Assembly: GCA_016183615.1 (NCBI GenBank)
Contig: JACPEG010000017.1
Coordinates: 1-64,000, forward strand
Direction of reading: 5' to 3'
Origin: Betaproteobacteria bacterium
GTDB lineage: Bacteria; Pseudomonadota; Gammaproteobacteria; Burkholderiales; UBA6910
Length of the DNA stretch: 64,000 nucleotides
Within the stretch, counting starts at the first letter, position 1. Each line of letters begins with the position of its first letter. The position numbers and the translations under genes were made by a program. Positions 34,373 through 44,345 of the stretch are shown here, piece by piece. The notes below the pieces were generated by a model. That model ran no database searches and was not told the DNA's origin. It saw only the letters and a program-made list of their open reading frames with translations.

Positions 34373-36343
34373 TCACCCCTGCAGCAGCCGCATCTCGGCG
34401 GCTGCCAGCCCCTCCGGCGCCCCGCGCAGCACCACCACGTCGCCCACCTCCAGCCGGGTCTCCGCGGCGGGCTCCAGCCCGCGGATGTTGCGGCGGCGCA
34501 CCGCCGTGGTCTCCACCATCAGGCTCGCGAGGTCCAGTTCCCCCAGGGTCTTTCCCGCAGCGGCCGCACCGGCTGAAATCAGCACGCTGTGGAGACGCGG
34601 CTGGGCCCGCTCGCTCGACTCTTCGGGCTCGTCGCTCACGCCCCGGAAGAATCCCCGGAACAGCGTATAGCGCTGCTCCCGGGTCTGGCGGATGCGCCGG
34701 AGCACCCGGTTGAGCGGCACTCCCAGCAGCAGCAGCGCATGGGACGCAAGCATCAGGCTTCCCTCCATGATTTCCACCACCACTTCCGCCGCCCCCGCCT
34801 GCTTGAGGCGATCGAGGTCGGTGTCGTCGATCAGCCGCACCACCACCGGCAGGTCGGGCCGGATGTCGTGGACGTGGGCCAGCACCTTGAGGGCCGATTC
34901 CGCGTCCGAGTAGGTGATCACCAGGGCCTTGGCCCGCATCAGGCCCGCGGCGATCAGCACTTCGCGCCGGGCTGCGTCGCCATAAACCACCGATTCCCCC
35001 GCGGCGGCGGCCTCCTTGATCCGCTGCGGGTCGAGATCGAGGGCGATGAAGGAGATGGACTCCTGCTCCAGCAGCCGCGCCAGGTTCTGGCCGCTGCGCC
35101 CGTAGCCGCAGACAATGACATGCTGGTCCGCCGCCATGGTCTGGGCCGCGATGGAGGTCAGCTGCATCGCCCGCGCCATCCATTCGGCGCCCGAGAAATG
35201 CCGCGCCATGTGCTCGCTTTTCTCGATGATGAAGGGCGCGGCCAGCATCGAAATCAGCATCGCGGCGAGCGTCACCTGCAGGGTCTGGCCATCGATGATG
35301 GCAAGGCCGCCCGCCTGGGACACCAGCACAAAGCCGAATTCCCCGGCCTGGGCGAGATTCATGCCCGTGCGCAGCGCTACCCCGGTATCGGCGCCGAAGG
35401 CGCGGGCAAGGCCCGTGGTGAACGCCATCTTGACGCCGATCAGCGCCACCACCAGCACGCTCACCCAGGGCAGATTGGCGAGCACCAGCCCCAGGTCGAG
35501 GCGCATGCCGATGGTCACGAAGAACAGCCCGAGCAGCACGTCCCGGAACGGCTTGATGTCGTCTTCGACCTGGTAGCGGTACTCGGTCTCCGAGATCAGC
35601 ATCCCGGCGAGGAACGCCCCCAGCGCGAGCGAGGCCCCCGCCAGCTCCGTCGCATAGGCCAGGCCGAGCGTGATGAACAGCACGTTGATCATGAACAGCT
35701 CGGAGGATTTCTGGCGCGCCACCAGGTGAAACCAGGGCCGCATCAGGCGCTGGCCCAGGAACAGGATGAGGGCGAGCACCGCCGCCGCCTTGGCGAGCGC
35801 GACCCCCAGGGTCGCGCCCAGCGCCGCGTCCACCGCCGCGAACGCCGGAACCACGATGAGCAGCGGCACCACCGCCAGGTCCTGGAACAGCAGCACGCCG
35901 ATGATCTGGCGGCCGTGCTGGGAATTGAGCTCCAGCCGCTCGGCCAGCATCTTGGACACGATGGCGGTGGAGGACATGGCAAGCGCGCCGCCGAGCGCGA
36001 TTCCCGCGCGCCAGTCGAGCCCGAGCGCCATGGCGACGACGATGACCGGGATCATGGTGAGGGCCACCTGGCTCGCGCCCAGGCCGAACACGATGCGGCG
36101 CATGGTGAGAAGCTTGGGCAGGCTGAACTCCAGCCCGATGGAGAACATCAGGAACACGACCCCGAATTCCGCCAGGTAACTGGCCTCGACGGTTTCTGGA
36201 ATCCACCCCAGCGCATGGGGGCCGATCACGACGCCCACCAGCAGGTAACCCAGCATCGGCGGCAGCTTGAGCAGCCGAAACAGCACCACCACGATGACGG
36301 CCGTGGCGAGCAGGAGAAGCACCAGTTGCAGGGTGGCGTGCAT
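34373..36343 (-). CDS. Kef/YbaL-type monovalent cation:proton antiporter (CPA2)
   Basis: This 656-residue membrane protein has an N-terminal Na/H-exchanger domain of about 12 helices (residues 1-385), an RCK/TrkA-N nucleotide-binding domain (VIVCGYGRSGQNLARLL near 412-428, ending about 530) and a C-terminal TrkA-C domain (about 570-656). It probably exports K+ or moves Na+/K+ against protons at the inner membrane under nucleotide or ligand control. KefB, KefC and YbaL are alternatives. Its last 145 bases are partly duplicated at 33104-33934. Confidence 0.9.
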   Translation of the reverse strand: MHATLQLVLLLLATAVIVVVLFRLLKLPPMLGYLLVGVVIGPHALGWIPETVEASYLAEFGVVFLMFSIGLEFSLPKLLTMRRIVFGLGASQVALTMIPVIVVAMALGLDWRAGIALGGALAMSSTAIVSKMLAERLELNSQHGRQIIGVLLFQDLAVVPLLIVVPAFAAVDAALGATLGVALAKAAAVLALILFLGQRLMRPWFHLVARQKSSELFMINVLFITLGLAYATELAGASLALGAFLAGMLISETEYRYQVEDDIKPFRDVLLGLFFVTIGMRLDLGLVLANLPWVSVLVVALIGVKMAFTTGLARAFGADTGVALRTGMNLAQAGEFGFVLVSQAGGLAIIDGQTLQVTLAAMLISMLAAPFIIEKSEHMARHFSGAEWMARAMQLTSIAAQTMAADQHVIVCGYGRSGQNLARLLEQESISFIALDLDPQRIKEAAAAGESVVYGDAARREVLIAAGLMRAKALVITYSDAESALKVLAHVHDIRPDLPVVVRLIDDTDLDRLKQAGAAEVVVEIMEGSLMLASHALLLLGVPLNRVLRRIRQTREQRYTLFRGFFRGVSDEPEESSERAQPRLHSVLISAGAAAAGKTLGELDLASLMVETTAVRRRNIRGLEPAAETRLEVGDVVVLRGAPEGLAAAEMRLLQG

Positions 36344-36448
36344 GGGAGCGGGGCAACGTTTTTTTATCCTGAATAATGCAGGAATGACAGGCAGTTGCCT
36401 AGGGCTTGGGCCCGGGAAATCGGGCCGTTTCTGCTATACTTTCCCGCC

Positions 36449-37483
36449 ATGAATACTCCGAAACCCGCCGCCGGGCTGCGCTCGGAAGCGCAGCACCGGC
36501 TGGCCACCGCGCGCGAAGTTCTGGAAATCGAGGCCGCCGCCGTGGCTGCCCTCAAGGACCGGCTGGGCGAGTCGTTTCTGGCCGCGGTCGATCTGATCGA
36601 CCGCCAACGCAGGGCGCAGGGCGCGCGGGAGGGCCGCGTCGTGGTAAGCGGCATAGGGAAGTCCGGCCATGTCGCCCGCAAGATTGCCTCCACCCTCGCC
36701 AGCACCGGCACCCCCGCCTTCTTCGTGCATCCGGCGGAAGCGAGCCATGGCGATCTGGGCATGGTCACGCCGAACGACGTGTTCATCGCCATCTCCAACT
36801 CCGGAGAATCCGAGGAACTGCTTACCATCATTCCGCTGATCAAGCGCCAGGGCGCCAAGCTCATCGCCATGACCGGCAATGGGAAGTCCACCCTGGCCCG
36901 GGAAGCCGACGTGCACCTGGACGCCGGCGTGGCGAAGGAAGCCTGCCCGCTCGAACTCGCCCCCACGGCCAGCACCACCGCGGCGCTCGCGCTCGGAGAC
37001 GCCCTGGCAATGGTGCTGCTGGACGCCCAGGATTTCACGCCCGAGCAGTTCGCCCAGTCCCACCCGGGCGGACGACTTGGCCGGCGGCTGCTCACCCACG
37101 TGCGGGACGTGATGCGCACCGGGGAAGCGATCCCGAGCGTTCAGGATACCGCGATGCTGGGCAATGCTCTCCTGGAAATTTCGCGCAAGGGCCTGGGGAT
37201 GACCGCCGTTCTCGACAGGAACGGGCGCGTGATCGGCATCTACACCGACGGTGACCTGCGGCGTACCCTGGAAAAGACCTCGGACCGGCCCCTCGATTTC
37301 GCGAAAACCCCGGTCACGGAAGTCATGCACCGCAACCCGCGCGCCATCGGCCCCGACCGCCTGGCGGTGGAAGCCGTGCAGATGATGGAGCAGTTCAAGA
37401 TCAACCAGCTGCTGGTGCTGGAGCGGGACCGGCTGGTAGGCGCCCTCAACATGCACGACCTGTTCCGGGCGAAGGTGATTTGA
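36449..37483 (+). CDS. kdsD: Arabinose-5-phosphate isomerase KdsD
   Basis: KdsD converts ribulose 5-phosphate to arabinose 5-phosphate, the first step to KDO for LPS. The 344 residues comprise an N-terminal SIS domain (VVSGIGKSGHVARKIASTL, TPAFFVHPAEASHGDLGM) and two C-terminal CBS domains (VRDVMRTGEAIPSV and VTEVMHRNPRAIGPDRLAVE). I chose the ATG at 36449; a TATACT box lies only 8 bases upstream, so the leader would be very short. It heads the kdsD-kdsC-lptCAB-rpoN gene group. Confidence 0.95.
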   Translation: MNTPKPAAGLRSEAQHRLATAREVLEIEAAAVAALKDRLGESFLAAVDLIDRQRRAQGAREGRVVVSGIGKSGHVARKIASTLASTGTPAFFVHPAEASHGDLGMVTPNDVFIAISNSGESEELLTIIPLIKRQGAKLIAMTGNGKSTLAREADVHLDAGVAKEACPLELAPTASTTAALALGDALAMVLLDAQDFTPEQFAQSHPGGRLGRRLLTHVRDVMRTGEAIPSVQDTAMLGNALLEISRKGLGMTAVLDRNGRVIGIYTDGDLRRTLEKTSDRPLDFAKTPVTEVMHRNPRAIGPDRLAVEAVQMMEQFKINQLLVLERDRLVGALNMHDLFRAKVI

Positions 37484-37489
37484 GAGCAA

Positions 37490-37563
37490 TTAGCTGTCAG
37501 CAATCAGCGCTCAGCTTGAAGCCGACCGACGGCCGACAGCTGACAGCCAACGGCTGATAGCGG
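37490..37563. repeat. Intergenic inverted repeat, family E (AGCTGTCAG type)
   Basis: A block rich in AGCTGTCAGC and CAATCAGCGCTCAGC at about 37490-37517 is loosely inverted at 37536-37563 (CAGCTGACAGCC, GGCTGATAGCGG). It fills the gap between kdsD and kdsC. Confidence 0.6.
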
Positions 37564-37572
37564 ACCGCTGAC

Positions 37573-38097
37573 ATGCAGCAAGTCTACGAACGCGCCCGCG
37601 CCATCCGCCTGGCCATCTTCGACGTGGACGGCGTGCTGACCGATGGCCGCATCTATTATTCCGATTCGGGCGAAGAGCTGAAGGCCTTCCACACCCAGGA
37701 CGGGCACGGGCTGAAGATGCTCCAGGCCTCGGGGGTGGAACTTGCCATCATCACCGGACGACGCTCGCGCTGCGTGGAGCTGCGCGCGGCCAACCTCGGC
37801 GTGTCGCACCTCTACCAGGGCGCGGAACACAAGCTCGAGGCATTCCACGCGCTCCTCGCAAAGCTCGGGCTTCCCCCTGCCGCCGCCGCGTACATGGGGG
37901 ACGACCTGGTCGATCTCCCCGTCATGCGGGCAAGCGGCCTGGCGCTCGCGGTGCCCGAGGCGCCGTTCCAGGTCAAGCGCCACGCCCACTACGTCACCAC
38001 GCGGCGCGGGGGCGCAGGCGCCGTGCGCGAGGCCTGCGAGCTCGTGATGCTGGCGCAGGGCTCGCTGGCAGGCAGGCTTGACGCCTATCCCGGATGA
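37573..38097 (+). CDS. kdsC: KDO-8-phosphate phosphatase KdsC
   Basis: KdsC releases phosphate from KDO 8-phosphate, giving KDO for lipid A-core assembly. It is a 174-residue HAD phosphatase of the C0 (cap-less) type with motif I FDVDGVLTDGRI near residue 17, motif II IITGRRS and motif III MGDDLVDLPVM. It follows kdsD and overlaps lptC (stop inside ATGA), the standard arrangement. Confidence 0.95.
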   Translation: MQQVYERARAIRLAIFDVDGVLTDGRIYYSDSGEELKAFHTQDGHGLKMLQASGVELAIITGRRSRCVELRAANLGVSHLYQGAEHKLEAFHALLAKLGLPPAAAAYMGDDLVDLPVMRASGLALAVPEAPFQVKRHAHYVTTRRGGAGAVREACELVMLAQGSLAGRLDAYPG

Positions 38098-38666
38098 TCG
38101 ACCGGCTCCGCCCCTGGTTTCCGCTGACGCTGCTCGCCGTTCTCGCGGCCCTCACATTCTGGCTCGATACCAAGGTCCAGGACGGACCCGGGGCCCGCGA
38201 CGGCAGTACCCGCCACGACCCGGATGTCATCGTCGAGGATTTCACCGCGACCCGCATGGGAATCGACGGCGCGCCGCGCTACATCCTGTCGGCGCGCAGG
38301 ATGATTCATTATCCCGACGACGACACCACGCACCTGGAGGAGCCGCGCTTCGTGCACATGGAGCCGGGCAAGCCCAACCTGCACATTGCATCGAACCGCG
38401 CAAGCCTCTCAAGAAACGGGGAGCACGTGTACATGATGGACGATGTGCGGGTGGTGCGCGACCCCAGTGGGGACCAGAGCGCCATCACCCTCGACACCAG
38501 CTACCTGCACCTGATACCGGATCAGGACCTGGCCGAAACCGACCGGCCGGTGAAAATCACCGACGCGCGTACCATTGTGACGGCGGTTGGCTTAGAATTG
38601 AACAACAAGACCCGGGTGATCAAGCTGCTGTCCCGGGTCAAGGGACGCTATGAAAAAGCCAGGTAG
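38094..38666 (+). CDS. lptC: LPS transport protein LptC
   Basis: LptC is the bitopic inner-membrane protein that passes LPS from LptBFG to LptA. It has 190 residues: one N-terminal helix (PLTLLAVLAALTFWLD in outline) and a beta-jellyroll periplasmic domain. It starts within the kdsC stop and its last codons overlap the lptA start by 17 bases. Confidence 0.92.
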   Translation: MIDRLRPWFPLTLLAVLAALTFWLDTKVQDGPGARDGSTRHDPDVIVEDFTATRMGIDGAPRYILSARRMIHYPDDDTTHLEEPRFVHMEPGKPNLHIASNRASLSRNGEHVYMMDDVRVVRDPSGDQSAITLDTSYLHLIPDQDLAETDRPVKITDARTIVTAVGLELNNKTRVIKLLSRVKGRYEKAR

Positions 38667-39282
38667 GTTTCTCCTCCGACCGCCGCGCCGGCCATTCACC
38701 GCCGGCGCTGTTGCGTTTGCGGCCCTGCTCGCCTGGTGCGGCCCGGCGCTGGCGGAAAAGGCCGACCGCGACAAGCCCATTCACCTGGAAGCCGACCAGG
38801 CCAATGTCGACGACGCCAAGCAGGTAGCAACCTTCATCGGCAACGTGGTCCTGATCCAGGGCACCCTCATCATCCGCGCCGAACGCATGGTGGTGAAGCA
38901 GGACGCCGAGGGCTTTCAGTACGGCACCGCCTGGGGCAATCCGGCCACCTTCCGCCAGAAGCGGGAGGGGTACGACGAGTACGTTGATGGAAAGGGCGAG
39001 CGCCTGGAGTACGACGGGCGCGCCGACAAGGTTCAGTTCTTCAACCGCGCGTGGCTGCGGCGCGGGCAGGATGAGGTTTCGGGCAGCTACATCTCCTACG
39101 ATGCCACCACCGAGTTCTTCCAGGTCATCGGCGGCGGCAAGGACGCCGTCACCGAGACCAATCCCCGCGGGCGGGTGCGCGCGGTCATCCAGCCCAAGAA
39201 CAAATCACAACCCCCGCAGCCCGCGGCGCCGGTCGCCATCAAGCCCACGGAATCCCTGGGCGCCCCCGCCAGAAGCGAGTAA
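38650..39282 (+). CDS. lptA: LPS transport periplasmic protein LptA
   Basis: LptA forms the periplasmic bridge carrying LPS to the outer membrane. The 210 residues begin with a signal peptide (cut likely after CGPALA, near residue 35), followed by the OstA-like domain: KPIHLEADQANVDDAKQVA, TFIGNVVLIQGTLIIRAERM and YDATTEFFQVIGG. It overlaps lptC and precedes lptB. Confidence 0.94.
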   Translation: MKKPGRFLLRPPRRPFTAGAVAFAALLAWCGPALAEKADRDKPIHLEADQANVDDAKQVATFIGNVVLIQGTLIIRAERMVVKQDAEGFQYGTAWGNPATFRQKREGYDEYVDGKGERLEYDGRADKVQFFNRAWLRRGQDEVSGSYISYDATTEFFQVIGGGKDAVTETNPRGRVRAVIQPKNKSQPPQPAAPVAIKPTESLGAPARSE

Positions 39283-39342
39283 ACGGTAAACCGTAATACC
39301 CCCGAGTTGCTACCGTTCACCGTTCACCGTTTACCGTTCACC
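39279..39342. repeat. Intergenic repeat, family D (GTAAACGGTGAAC type)
   Basis: GTAAACGGTAAACC at 39279-39292 is inverted several times as TACCGTTCACC and ACCGTTTACCG at 39311-39342. It fills the gap between lptA and lptB. A longer copy lies at 44254-44340 between rapZ and the next gene. Confidence 0.7.
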
Positions 39343-39347
39343 ACTCA

Positions 39348-40070
39348 ATGAGCGAACTCAAGGCCGAACAGCTCGAGAAGCGCTACAAGTCGCGGACCGT
39401 GGTGAAGGACGTGTCGCTCGAAGTCCGCAGCGGGGAGGTGATCGGGTTGCTGGGACCCAACGGCGCCGGCAAGACCACCTGCTTCTACATGATGGTGGGG
39501 CTGGTGCCCGCCGACGGCGGCAACATCCATCTTGACGGCCGCAACCTGACCCACATGCCGATCCACCGGCGGGCGCGGATGGGGCTCTCCTACCTGCCCC
39601 AGGAAGCATCCATTTTCCGCCGCCTCACCGTGGCCGAAAACATCCAGGCGGTGCTGGAGCTCAACCACGAGGATCCGAGCGAGATCCAGGTTCGGCTCGA
39701 CGACCTGCTGCACGATCTGCACATCACCCACATCCGTGACAATCCCGCCGTGAGCCTGTCCGGGGGCGAGCGACGGCGCGTCGAAATTGCCCGTGCGCTT
39801 GCCGCCGAGCCGCGCTTCATCCTGCTCGACGAGCCGTTCGCCGGCGTGGACCCGATCGCCGTGCTCGACATCCAGAAAATCATCCGCTTCCTCAAGGGGC
39901 GTGAAATCGGCGTGCTCATCACCGATCATAACGTGCGGGAAACGCTGGGAATCTGCGACCGCGCCTACATCATCAATGAAGGCTCGGTTCTTGCTTACGG
40001 CAAACCGGACGAAATCATTTATAATGAGAGCGTCAGGAAAGTCTATCTGGGAGAGCACTTCCGCTTGTAG
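39348..40070 (+). CDS. lptB: LPS export ABC ATPase LptB
   Basis: LptB powers LPS extraction from the inner membrane through LptFG. It has 240 residues with Walker [12 protein letters not shown] near 37-47, the Q-loop [14 protein letters not shown], signature [14 protein letters not shown], Walker [14 protein letters not shown] and switch [10 protein letters not shown]. Its place between lptA and rpoN is standard. lptFG are not in the window. Confidence 0.97.
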   Translation: MSELKAEQLEKRYKSRTVVKDVSLEVRSGEVIGLLGPNGAGKTTCFYMMVGLVPADGGNIHLDGRNLTHMPIHRRARMGLSYLPQEASIFRRLTVAENIQAVLELNHEDPSEIQVRLDDLLHDLHITHIRDNPAVSLSGGERRRVEIARALAAEPRFILLDEPFAGVDPIAVLDIQKIIRFLKGREIGVLITDHNVRETLGICDRAYIINEGSVLAYGKPDEIIYNESVRKVYLGEHFRL

Positions 40071-40143
40071 GCCCTGGGCCAGACCCTAAGTCTCTGAAAA
40101 ACCTCAAGACAGTCCGCTGGGCGCCAGGCGCCCGGCACTTCGC

Positions 40144-41595
40144 ATGAAGCCCACCTTACAGCTCAAGCTGTCGCAGCACCTCACTCTCACCCCCCAGCTG
40201 CAACAATCGATCCGGCTGCTGCAACTGTCGACCCTGGAACTCAACCAGGAGGTCGAGCGCTTTCTGCAGGAAAATCCCCTGCTGGAACGCGACGACGAAG
40301 GAGCGGGAGAGGACGGCCAGACCATGCTGCCGCCGGGGGTCCCCGGCGTCGTCCACGAGCCGGTCGCCGAGCCGTCAGCGAGCGCCGAGCGGGAAACTGT
40401 CCCCGCCGCCGATGCGCCCGAAGCGCCCTGGGCCGACGAGGAAACGTTCGCCTCCTACGGCGCCCAGCGCGACGACAGCGATGAGCCCGAGTACCCCCAG
40501 CTTCCGGCCGAGACCCTGAGCCTGCGCGAGCACCTGCTGTGGCAGCTCAACATGACGCCGCTTCCGGAACGGGACAAGAGGCTGGCGGGGCTGCTCGTCG
40601 ACGCCCTGAACGACGACGGATATCTCACGCAGCCCCTGGAGGAACTCGCCGCGCTGCTTCCCGAAGAGCTGGCGATCGAGCCCGAGGAACTGCAGATCGC
40701 CCTCAAGCATCTGCAGCATTTCGATCCGCCGGGCGTGGGCGCCCGCACCGTAGCCGAATGCCTCGGCCTGCAGCTGGAGGCGCTGCCCGAGGACACCCCC
40801 TATCGCAAGCAGGCCCTGAACCTGGTCAACCAGTACCTCGACGTTCTCGCCTCCCGCGATTTCACCAAGCTCAGGAAACTGCTTCACTGCGACGACGCCT
40901 GCCTCAAGGCGATGCAGCGGCTGATCACGGGGCTCAACCCGCGCCCCGGCTCCGCCTTCTCCACCGAAATGCCGCGCTACGTGGTGCCCGACGTGATCGT
41001 GCGCAAGCACCGGGGGGTCTGGATCGCGAGCCTCAACCCGGATGCGATGCCGAAGCTCCGGATCAACCGCATGTACGCGGAAATCCTGCAGAGGAGCCGC
41101 GAGTCGGGCTACCAGCAGCTGGCCGGCCAGCTGCAGGAAGCGAAGTGGCTCATCAAGAATGTGCAGCAGCGCTTCGAGACCATCCTGCGGGTCTCCCAGG
41201 CCATCATCGATCGCCAGCGCCACTTCTTCGAGCACGGCGAGGTGGCGATGCGGCCGCTGGTGCTGCGGGAGATCGCCGAGGAGCTGGATCTTCACGAATC
41301 CACCGTGTCGCGGGTGACCACCCAGAAGTACATGCTCACGCCGCGGGGCATCTTCGAGCTCAAGTACTTCTTCGGCAGCCACGTGACCACCGAGTCCGGC
41401 GGCGCCTGTTCCGCCACCGCGATCCGGGCGCTCATCAAGCAGCTGATCGGTGCCGAGGATGCGCGCCGGCCGCTCTCCGACAGCCAGATCTCGGAAATCC
41501 TGTCCCAGCAAGGCATCGTGGTGGCCCGGCGCACCATCGCCAAGTACCGGGAGTCCATGCAGATCCTGCCGCTGAACCTTCGCAAGTCCCTTTGA
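40144..41595 (+). CDS. rpoN: RNA polymerase sigma-54 factor RpoN
   Basis: RpoN is the sigma-54 factor that directs RNA polymerase to -24/-12 promoters and needs AAA+ activators. It has 483 residues with Gln/Leu-rich region I ([20 protein letters not shown]), an acidic region II (about 45-125), the core-binding domain, HTH near [18 protein letters not shown], and the RpoN box [10 protein letters not shown] close to the C-terminus. It is directly relevant to the sigma-54 promoter at 32320. Confidence 0.98.
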   Translation: MKPTLQLKLSQHLTLTPQLQQSIRLLQLSTLELNQEVERFLQENPLLERDDEGAGEDGQTMLPPGVPGVVHEPVAEPSASAERETVPAADAPEAPWADEETFASYGAQRDDSDEPEYPQLPAETLSLREHLLWQLNMTPLPERDKRLAGLLVDALNDDGYLTQPLEELAALLPEELAIEPEELQIALKHLQHFDPPGVGARTVAECLGLQLEALPEDTPYRKQALNLVNQYLDVLASRDFTKLRKLLHCDDACLKAMQRLITGLNPRPGSAFSTEMPRYVVPDVIVRKHRGVWIASLNPDAMPKLRINRMYAEILQRSRESGYQQLAGQLQEAKWLIKNVQQRFETILRVSQAIIDRQRHFFEHGEVAMRPLVLREIAEELDLHESTVSRVTTQKYMLTPRGIFELKYFFGSHVTTESGGACSATAIRALIKQLIGAEDARRPLSDSQISEILSQQGIVVARRTIAKYRESMQILPLNLRKSL

Positions 41596-41609
41596 CAAAG
41601 GAGCGTTTC

Positions 41610-41933
41610 ATGAACCTCAACCTGACCGGTCATCACCTGGAGATCACCCCGGCCATCCGCGACTACGTCAGCGCCAAGCTGGAGCGGATCAACCGGCATT
41701 TCGATCACGTGATCGAAGTGAGCGTCGTTCTCTCGGTCGAGAAGCTCAGGCAAAAGGCGGAAGCCAATGTGCACGTGCGCGGCAAGGACATCTTCGTCGA
41801 GGCGAAGGACGCCGACATGTACGCCGCCATCGACGGCCTGGTGGACAAGCTGGACCGGCAGATCCTGCGACACAAGGAAAAGTCCTCCGAGCGCCGCAAC
41901 GGCAGCAGCATCAAGCATCGCGTAACGGAATGA
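41610..41933 (+). CDS. hpf: Ribosome hibernation promoting factor Hpf
   Basis: This 107-residue protein is of the HPF/YfiA family, which binds the ribosomal decoding region and promotes dimerisation in non-growing cells. Typical stretches are [20 protein letters not shown] and [19 protein letters not shown]. It is the short form with a basic tail (KHRVTE). AAAGGAG precedes the ATG. It lies 14 bases after rpoN, as usual. Confidence 0.95.
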   Translation: MNLNLTGHHLEITPAIRDYVSAKLERINRHFDHVIEVSVVLSVEKLRQKAEANVHVRGKDIFVEAKDADMYAAIDGLVDKLDRQILRHKEKSSERRNGSSIKHRVTE

Positions 41934-41988
41934 CCCCCGGAACCGGCCGAAGCCACGCTGCGCCGGCCCTACTGAACCCGCCTCCATC

Positions 41989-42459
41989 ATGAACCTGATC
42001 TCACCCCTGCTTCCGGCGGCCAACGTCATCCTGGACGTCGAGGCCGGCAGCAAGAAACGGGTATTCGAGCAGGTCGGCCTGCTGTTCGAGAACACCCTGC
42101 ACATCGCCCGCAGCCAAGTCTTCGACAGCCTGTTTGCCCGGGAGCGCCTGGGTTCCACCGGGCTCGGCCAGGGGGTAGCCATCCCCCACGGCCGCATCAA
42201 GGGCCTGCGGGAGGCCGCGGCCGCCTTCGTGCGGATGAAAACGCCGATTCCCTTCGACGCGCCCGACGCCAACCCCGTCAACCTGATCTTCGTGCTGCTG
42301 GTGCCGGAGAAGGCCACCGACCTGCACCTGCAGATCCTTTCGGAGCTGGCGCAGATGTTCTGCGACAAGGCGTTCCGCGACAGCCTGATCGCCGGCAAGG
42401 ACGCCGCTGAAGTCCACCAGCTCATCACCCAGTGGGAGCCATGCCGCAAATCAGCGTAG
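41989..42459 (+). CDS. ptsN: Nitrogen-PTS EIIA component PtsN
   Basis: PtsN is the EIIA-Ntr protein of the regulatory phosphotransferase chain, which influences K+ transport, nitrogen and envelope stress. It has 156 residues with phospho-accepting His in GVAIPHGRIKG (near 63) and VLLVPEKATDLHLQILSELA. It overlaps the hprK start region by 19 bases. Confidence 0.95.
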   Translation: MNLISPLLPAANVILDVEAGSKKRVFEQVGLLFENTLHIARSQVFDSLFARERLGSTGLGQGVAIPHGRIKGLREAAAAFVRMKTPIPFDAPDANPVNLIFVLLVPEKATDLHLQILSELAQMFCDKAFRDSLIAGKDAAEVHQLITQWEPCRKSA

Positions 42460-43400
42460 CGCGGCTGTTTGAGGATAACCGGGAGAAGCTGGGCTTCACC
42501 TGGGTCGCCGGGAAGGAGGGCGCCGCCAGGGTGCTCGACAGCGATCTCCTCGCCGCTTCCACCAAGGGCCTGATCGGTCACCTCAACGTCATCCATCCCA
42601 ACTGGATCCAGGTCATCAGTGCCTCCGAGAGCGACTACGCCAACAAGCTCGACAGCGAGCGCATGCGGCACGTCATGGAGCAGCTGGCGGCGGGAGCGCC
42701 GGTTTGCCTCATCGTGGCGGGCGTGGAAGGCGCACCCGATGCGCTTCGGAAATTCGCGGAGGCGTCACAGACGCCGTTGCTGCATTCGCCCAAGCCCAGC
42801 CTGGAGATGATGTGGCTGCTGCGCCACTACATGGCCAAGGCGCTCGCCGAGTCCTCCACCTTGCACGGCGTGTTCCTGGATGTGCTGGGCATGGGGGTGC
42901 TCATCACCGGCGAGTCCGGCGTGGGCAAGAGCGAGCTGGGCCTGGAGCTCATCTCCCGCGGCTCGGGGCTGGTGGCCGACGACATCGTGGAACTCTACCG
43001 GGTCGCCCCCGAAACCCTGGAAGGCCGCTGTCCGCCGCTGCTCAGGGACTTCCTGGAGGTGCGCGGCCTGGGCGTCCTCAACATCCGCACCATCTTCGGC
43101 GAGACCGCGGTGCGTCCCAGGAAGAACCTGAAGCTCATCGTCCAGCTGGAAAAGCCCGCCGGGTCGGAGCTGCCGCCGCTCGAGCGCCTGCCGCTCAAGC
43201 CCACCATCGAGGACATCGTGGGCGTAAAAATCCGCAAGGTGATCATCCCGGTGGCCGCCGGCCGCAACCTCGCCGTGCTGGTGGAGGCCGCGGTGCGCAA
43301 TACCATCCTGCAGCTGCGCGGCATCGACAGCACGCTGGAATTCCTTTCCCGCCACGAACTGCACATGAACGATGCCGGCGAGCACAAACCCGAGAAATGA
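42441..43400 (+). CDS. hprK: HPr kinase/phosphorylase HprK
   Basis: HprK phosphorylates HPr on serine and reverses it, linking carbon state to the PTS. The 319 residues contain Walker [16 protein letters not shown] (near 152-166), the HprK signature [17 protein letters not shown] in outline, and a catalytic His/Asp pair region. I chose the ATG at 42441; a GTG three codons upstream is in frame. HprK next to ptsN and rapZ supports a betaproteobacterial host. Confidence 0.96.
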   Translation: MPQISVARLFEDNREKLGFTWVAGKEGAARVLDSDLLAASTKGLIGHLNVIHPNWIQVISASESDYANKLDSERMRHVMEQLAAGAPVCLIVAGVEGAPDALRKFAEASQTPLLHSPKPSLEMMWLLRHYMAKALAESSTLHGVFLDVLGMGVLITGESGVGKSELGLELISRGSGLVADDIVELYRVAPETLEGRCPPLLRDFLEVRGLGVLNIRTIFGETAVRPRKNLKLIVQLEKPAGSELPPLERLPLKPTIEDIVGVKIRKVIIPVAAGRNLAVLVEAAVRNTILQLRGIDSTLEFLSRHELHMNDAGEHKPEK

Positions 43401-44253
43401 GGACGTACAGCTCATCCTGGTGAGCGGGCTCTCGGGCTCCGGCAAGAGCATCGCGCTCAACGTGCTGGAGGATGCCGGCTACTACTGCGTGGACAACCTG
43501 CCCGCGCTGCTGCTGCCGCAGGTCACCGGTTATCTGCAGCACGCCGGTTATACGCGGGTCGCGGTGGCCATTGACGTGCGCGGCGGAGAGACCGTGAACG
43601 AGCTGCCGGGGCTGGTGGCGGGATTGCAGGATCGCGGCATGGATGCGCGGGTGATTTTCCTCGAAACCAAGACCGACACTCTGGTCAAGCGCTTCTCAGA
43701 AACCCGGCGCCGCCATCCCCTGAGCGGCGCGGGCCGCACCCTCACGGAGTGCATCGAGCGCGAACGGGAAATGCTCGCCGACATCGGCGCCCTGGGGCAG
43801 CGCATCGACACCTCGGAGCTCTCGCCCAACACCCTGAGAACCTGGATCGGGGACCTGATCCGGGTGGATCGCTCGCGGCTCACGCTGCTGTTCCAGTCGT
43901 TTGCCTTCAAGCACGGGCTGCCGCTGGATGCCGACCTGGTGTTCGACGTGCGCTGCCTGCCCAATCCCCATTACGACCCGAAGCTGCGGCCGCTCACCGG
44001 GAAAGACGCGGCGGTGGCGGCCTTCATCGAGAGCGACGCCGGCTCCCGGCGCATGTTCGGCGACATCCGGGAGTTCCTGGAAAACTGGCTGCCGTGCTAC
44101 GTGGCGGATAACCGCAGCTACCTCACGGTGGCCTTGGGCTGCACCGGCGGCCAGCACCGCTCGGTGTATTTCACCGAGCGGCTGGCGCGCCATTTCCAGA
44201 CCGGTTTCCAGGTGCTGGTGCGGCACAGGGAGCTGGAAACCCGTGAGGGGTGA
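43372..44253 (+). CDS. rapZ: RNase adapter protein RapZ
   Basis: RapZ is a nucleotide-binding protein that in enterobacteria guides RNase E to the small RNA GlmZ and controls amino-sugar synthesis. It has 293 residues with Walker [10 protein letters not shown] (near 18-26), [15 protein letters not shown] and the C-terminal [14 protein letters not shown] motif, here [18 protein letters not shown]. The ATG lies 29 bases inside hprK, and no other in-frame start is available before the conserved region. Confidence 0.95.
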   Translation: MPASTNPRNEDVQLILVSGLSGSGKSIALNVLEDAGYYCVDNLPALLLPQVTGYLQHAGYTRVAVAIDVRGGETVNELPGLVAGLQDRGMDARVIFLETKTDTLVKRFSETRRRHPLSGAGRTLTECIEREREMLADIGALGQRIDTSELSPNTLRTWIGDLIRVDRSRLTLLFQSFAFKHGLPLDADLVFDVRCLPNPHYDPKLRPLTGKDAAVAAFIESDAGSRRMFGDIREFLENWLPCYVADNRSYLTVALGCTGGQHRSVYFTERLARHFQTGFQVLVRHRELETREG

Positions 44254-44340
44254 ACCGTAAACGGTGAACAGTGAACAGTAAACCGCACACTCCGCTGCCT
44301 GCCGGTGACCGGTTTACCGTTCACCGTTTACTGTTCACGC
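44254..44340. repeat. Intergenic inverted repeat, family D copy
   Basis: ACCGTAAACGGTGAACAG begins the left arm (44254-44285). The right arm, 44311-44340, reads GTTTACCGTTCACCG and on. Each arm is built from GTGAAC/GTAAAC units. It starts directly after the rapZ stop and overlaps the in-frame extension of the next gene, which argues for a later start of that gene. Confidence 0.75.
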
Positions 44341-44345
44341 ATTTG

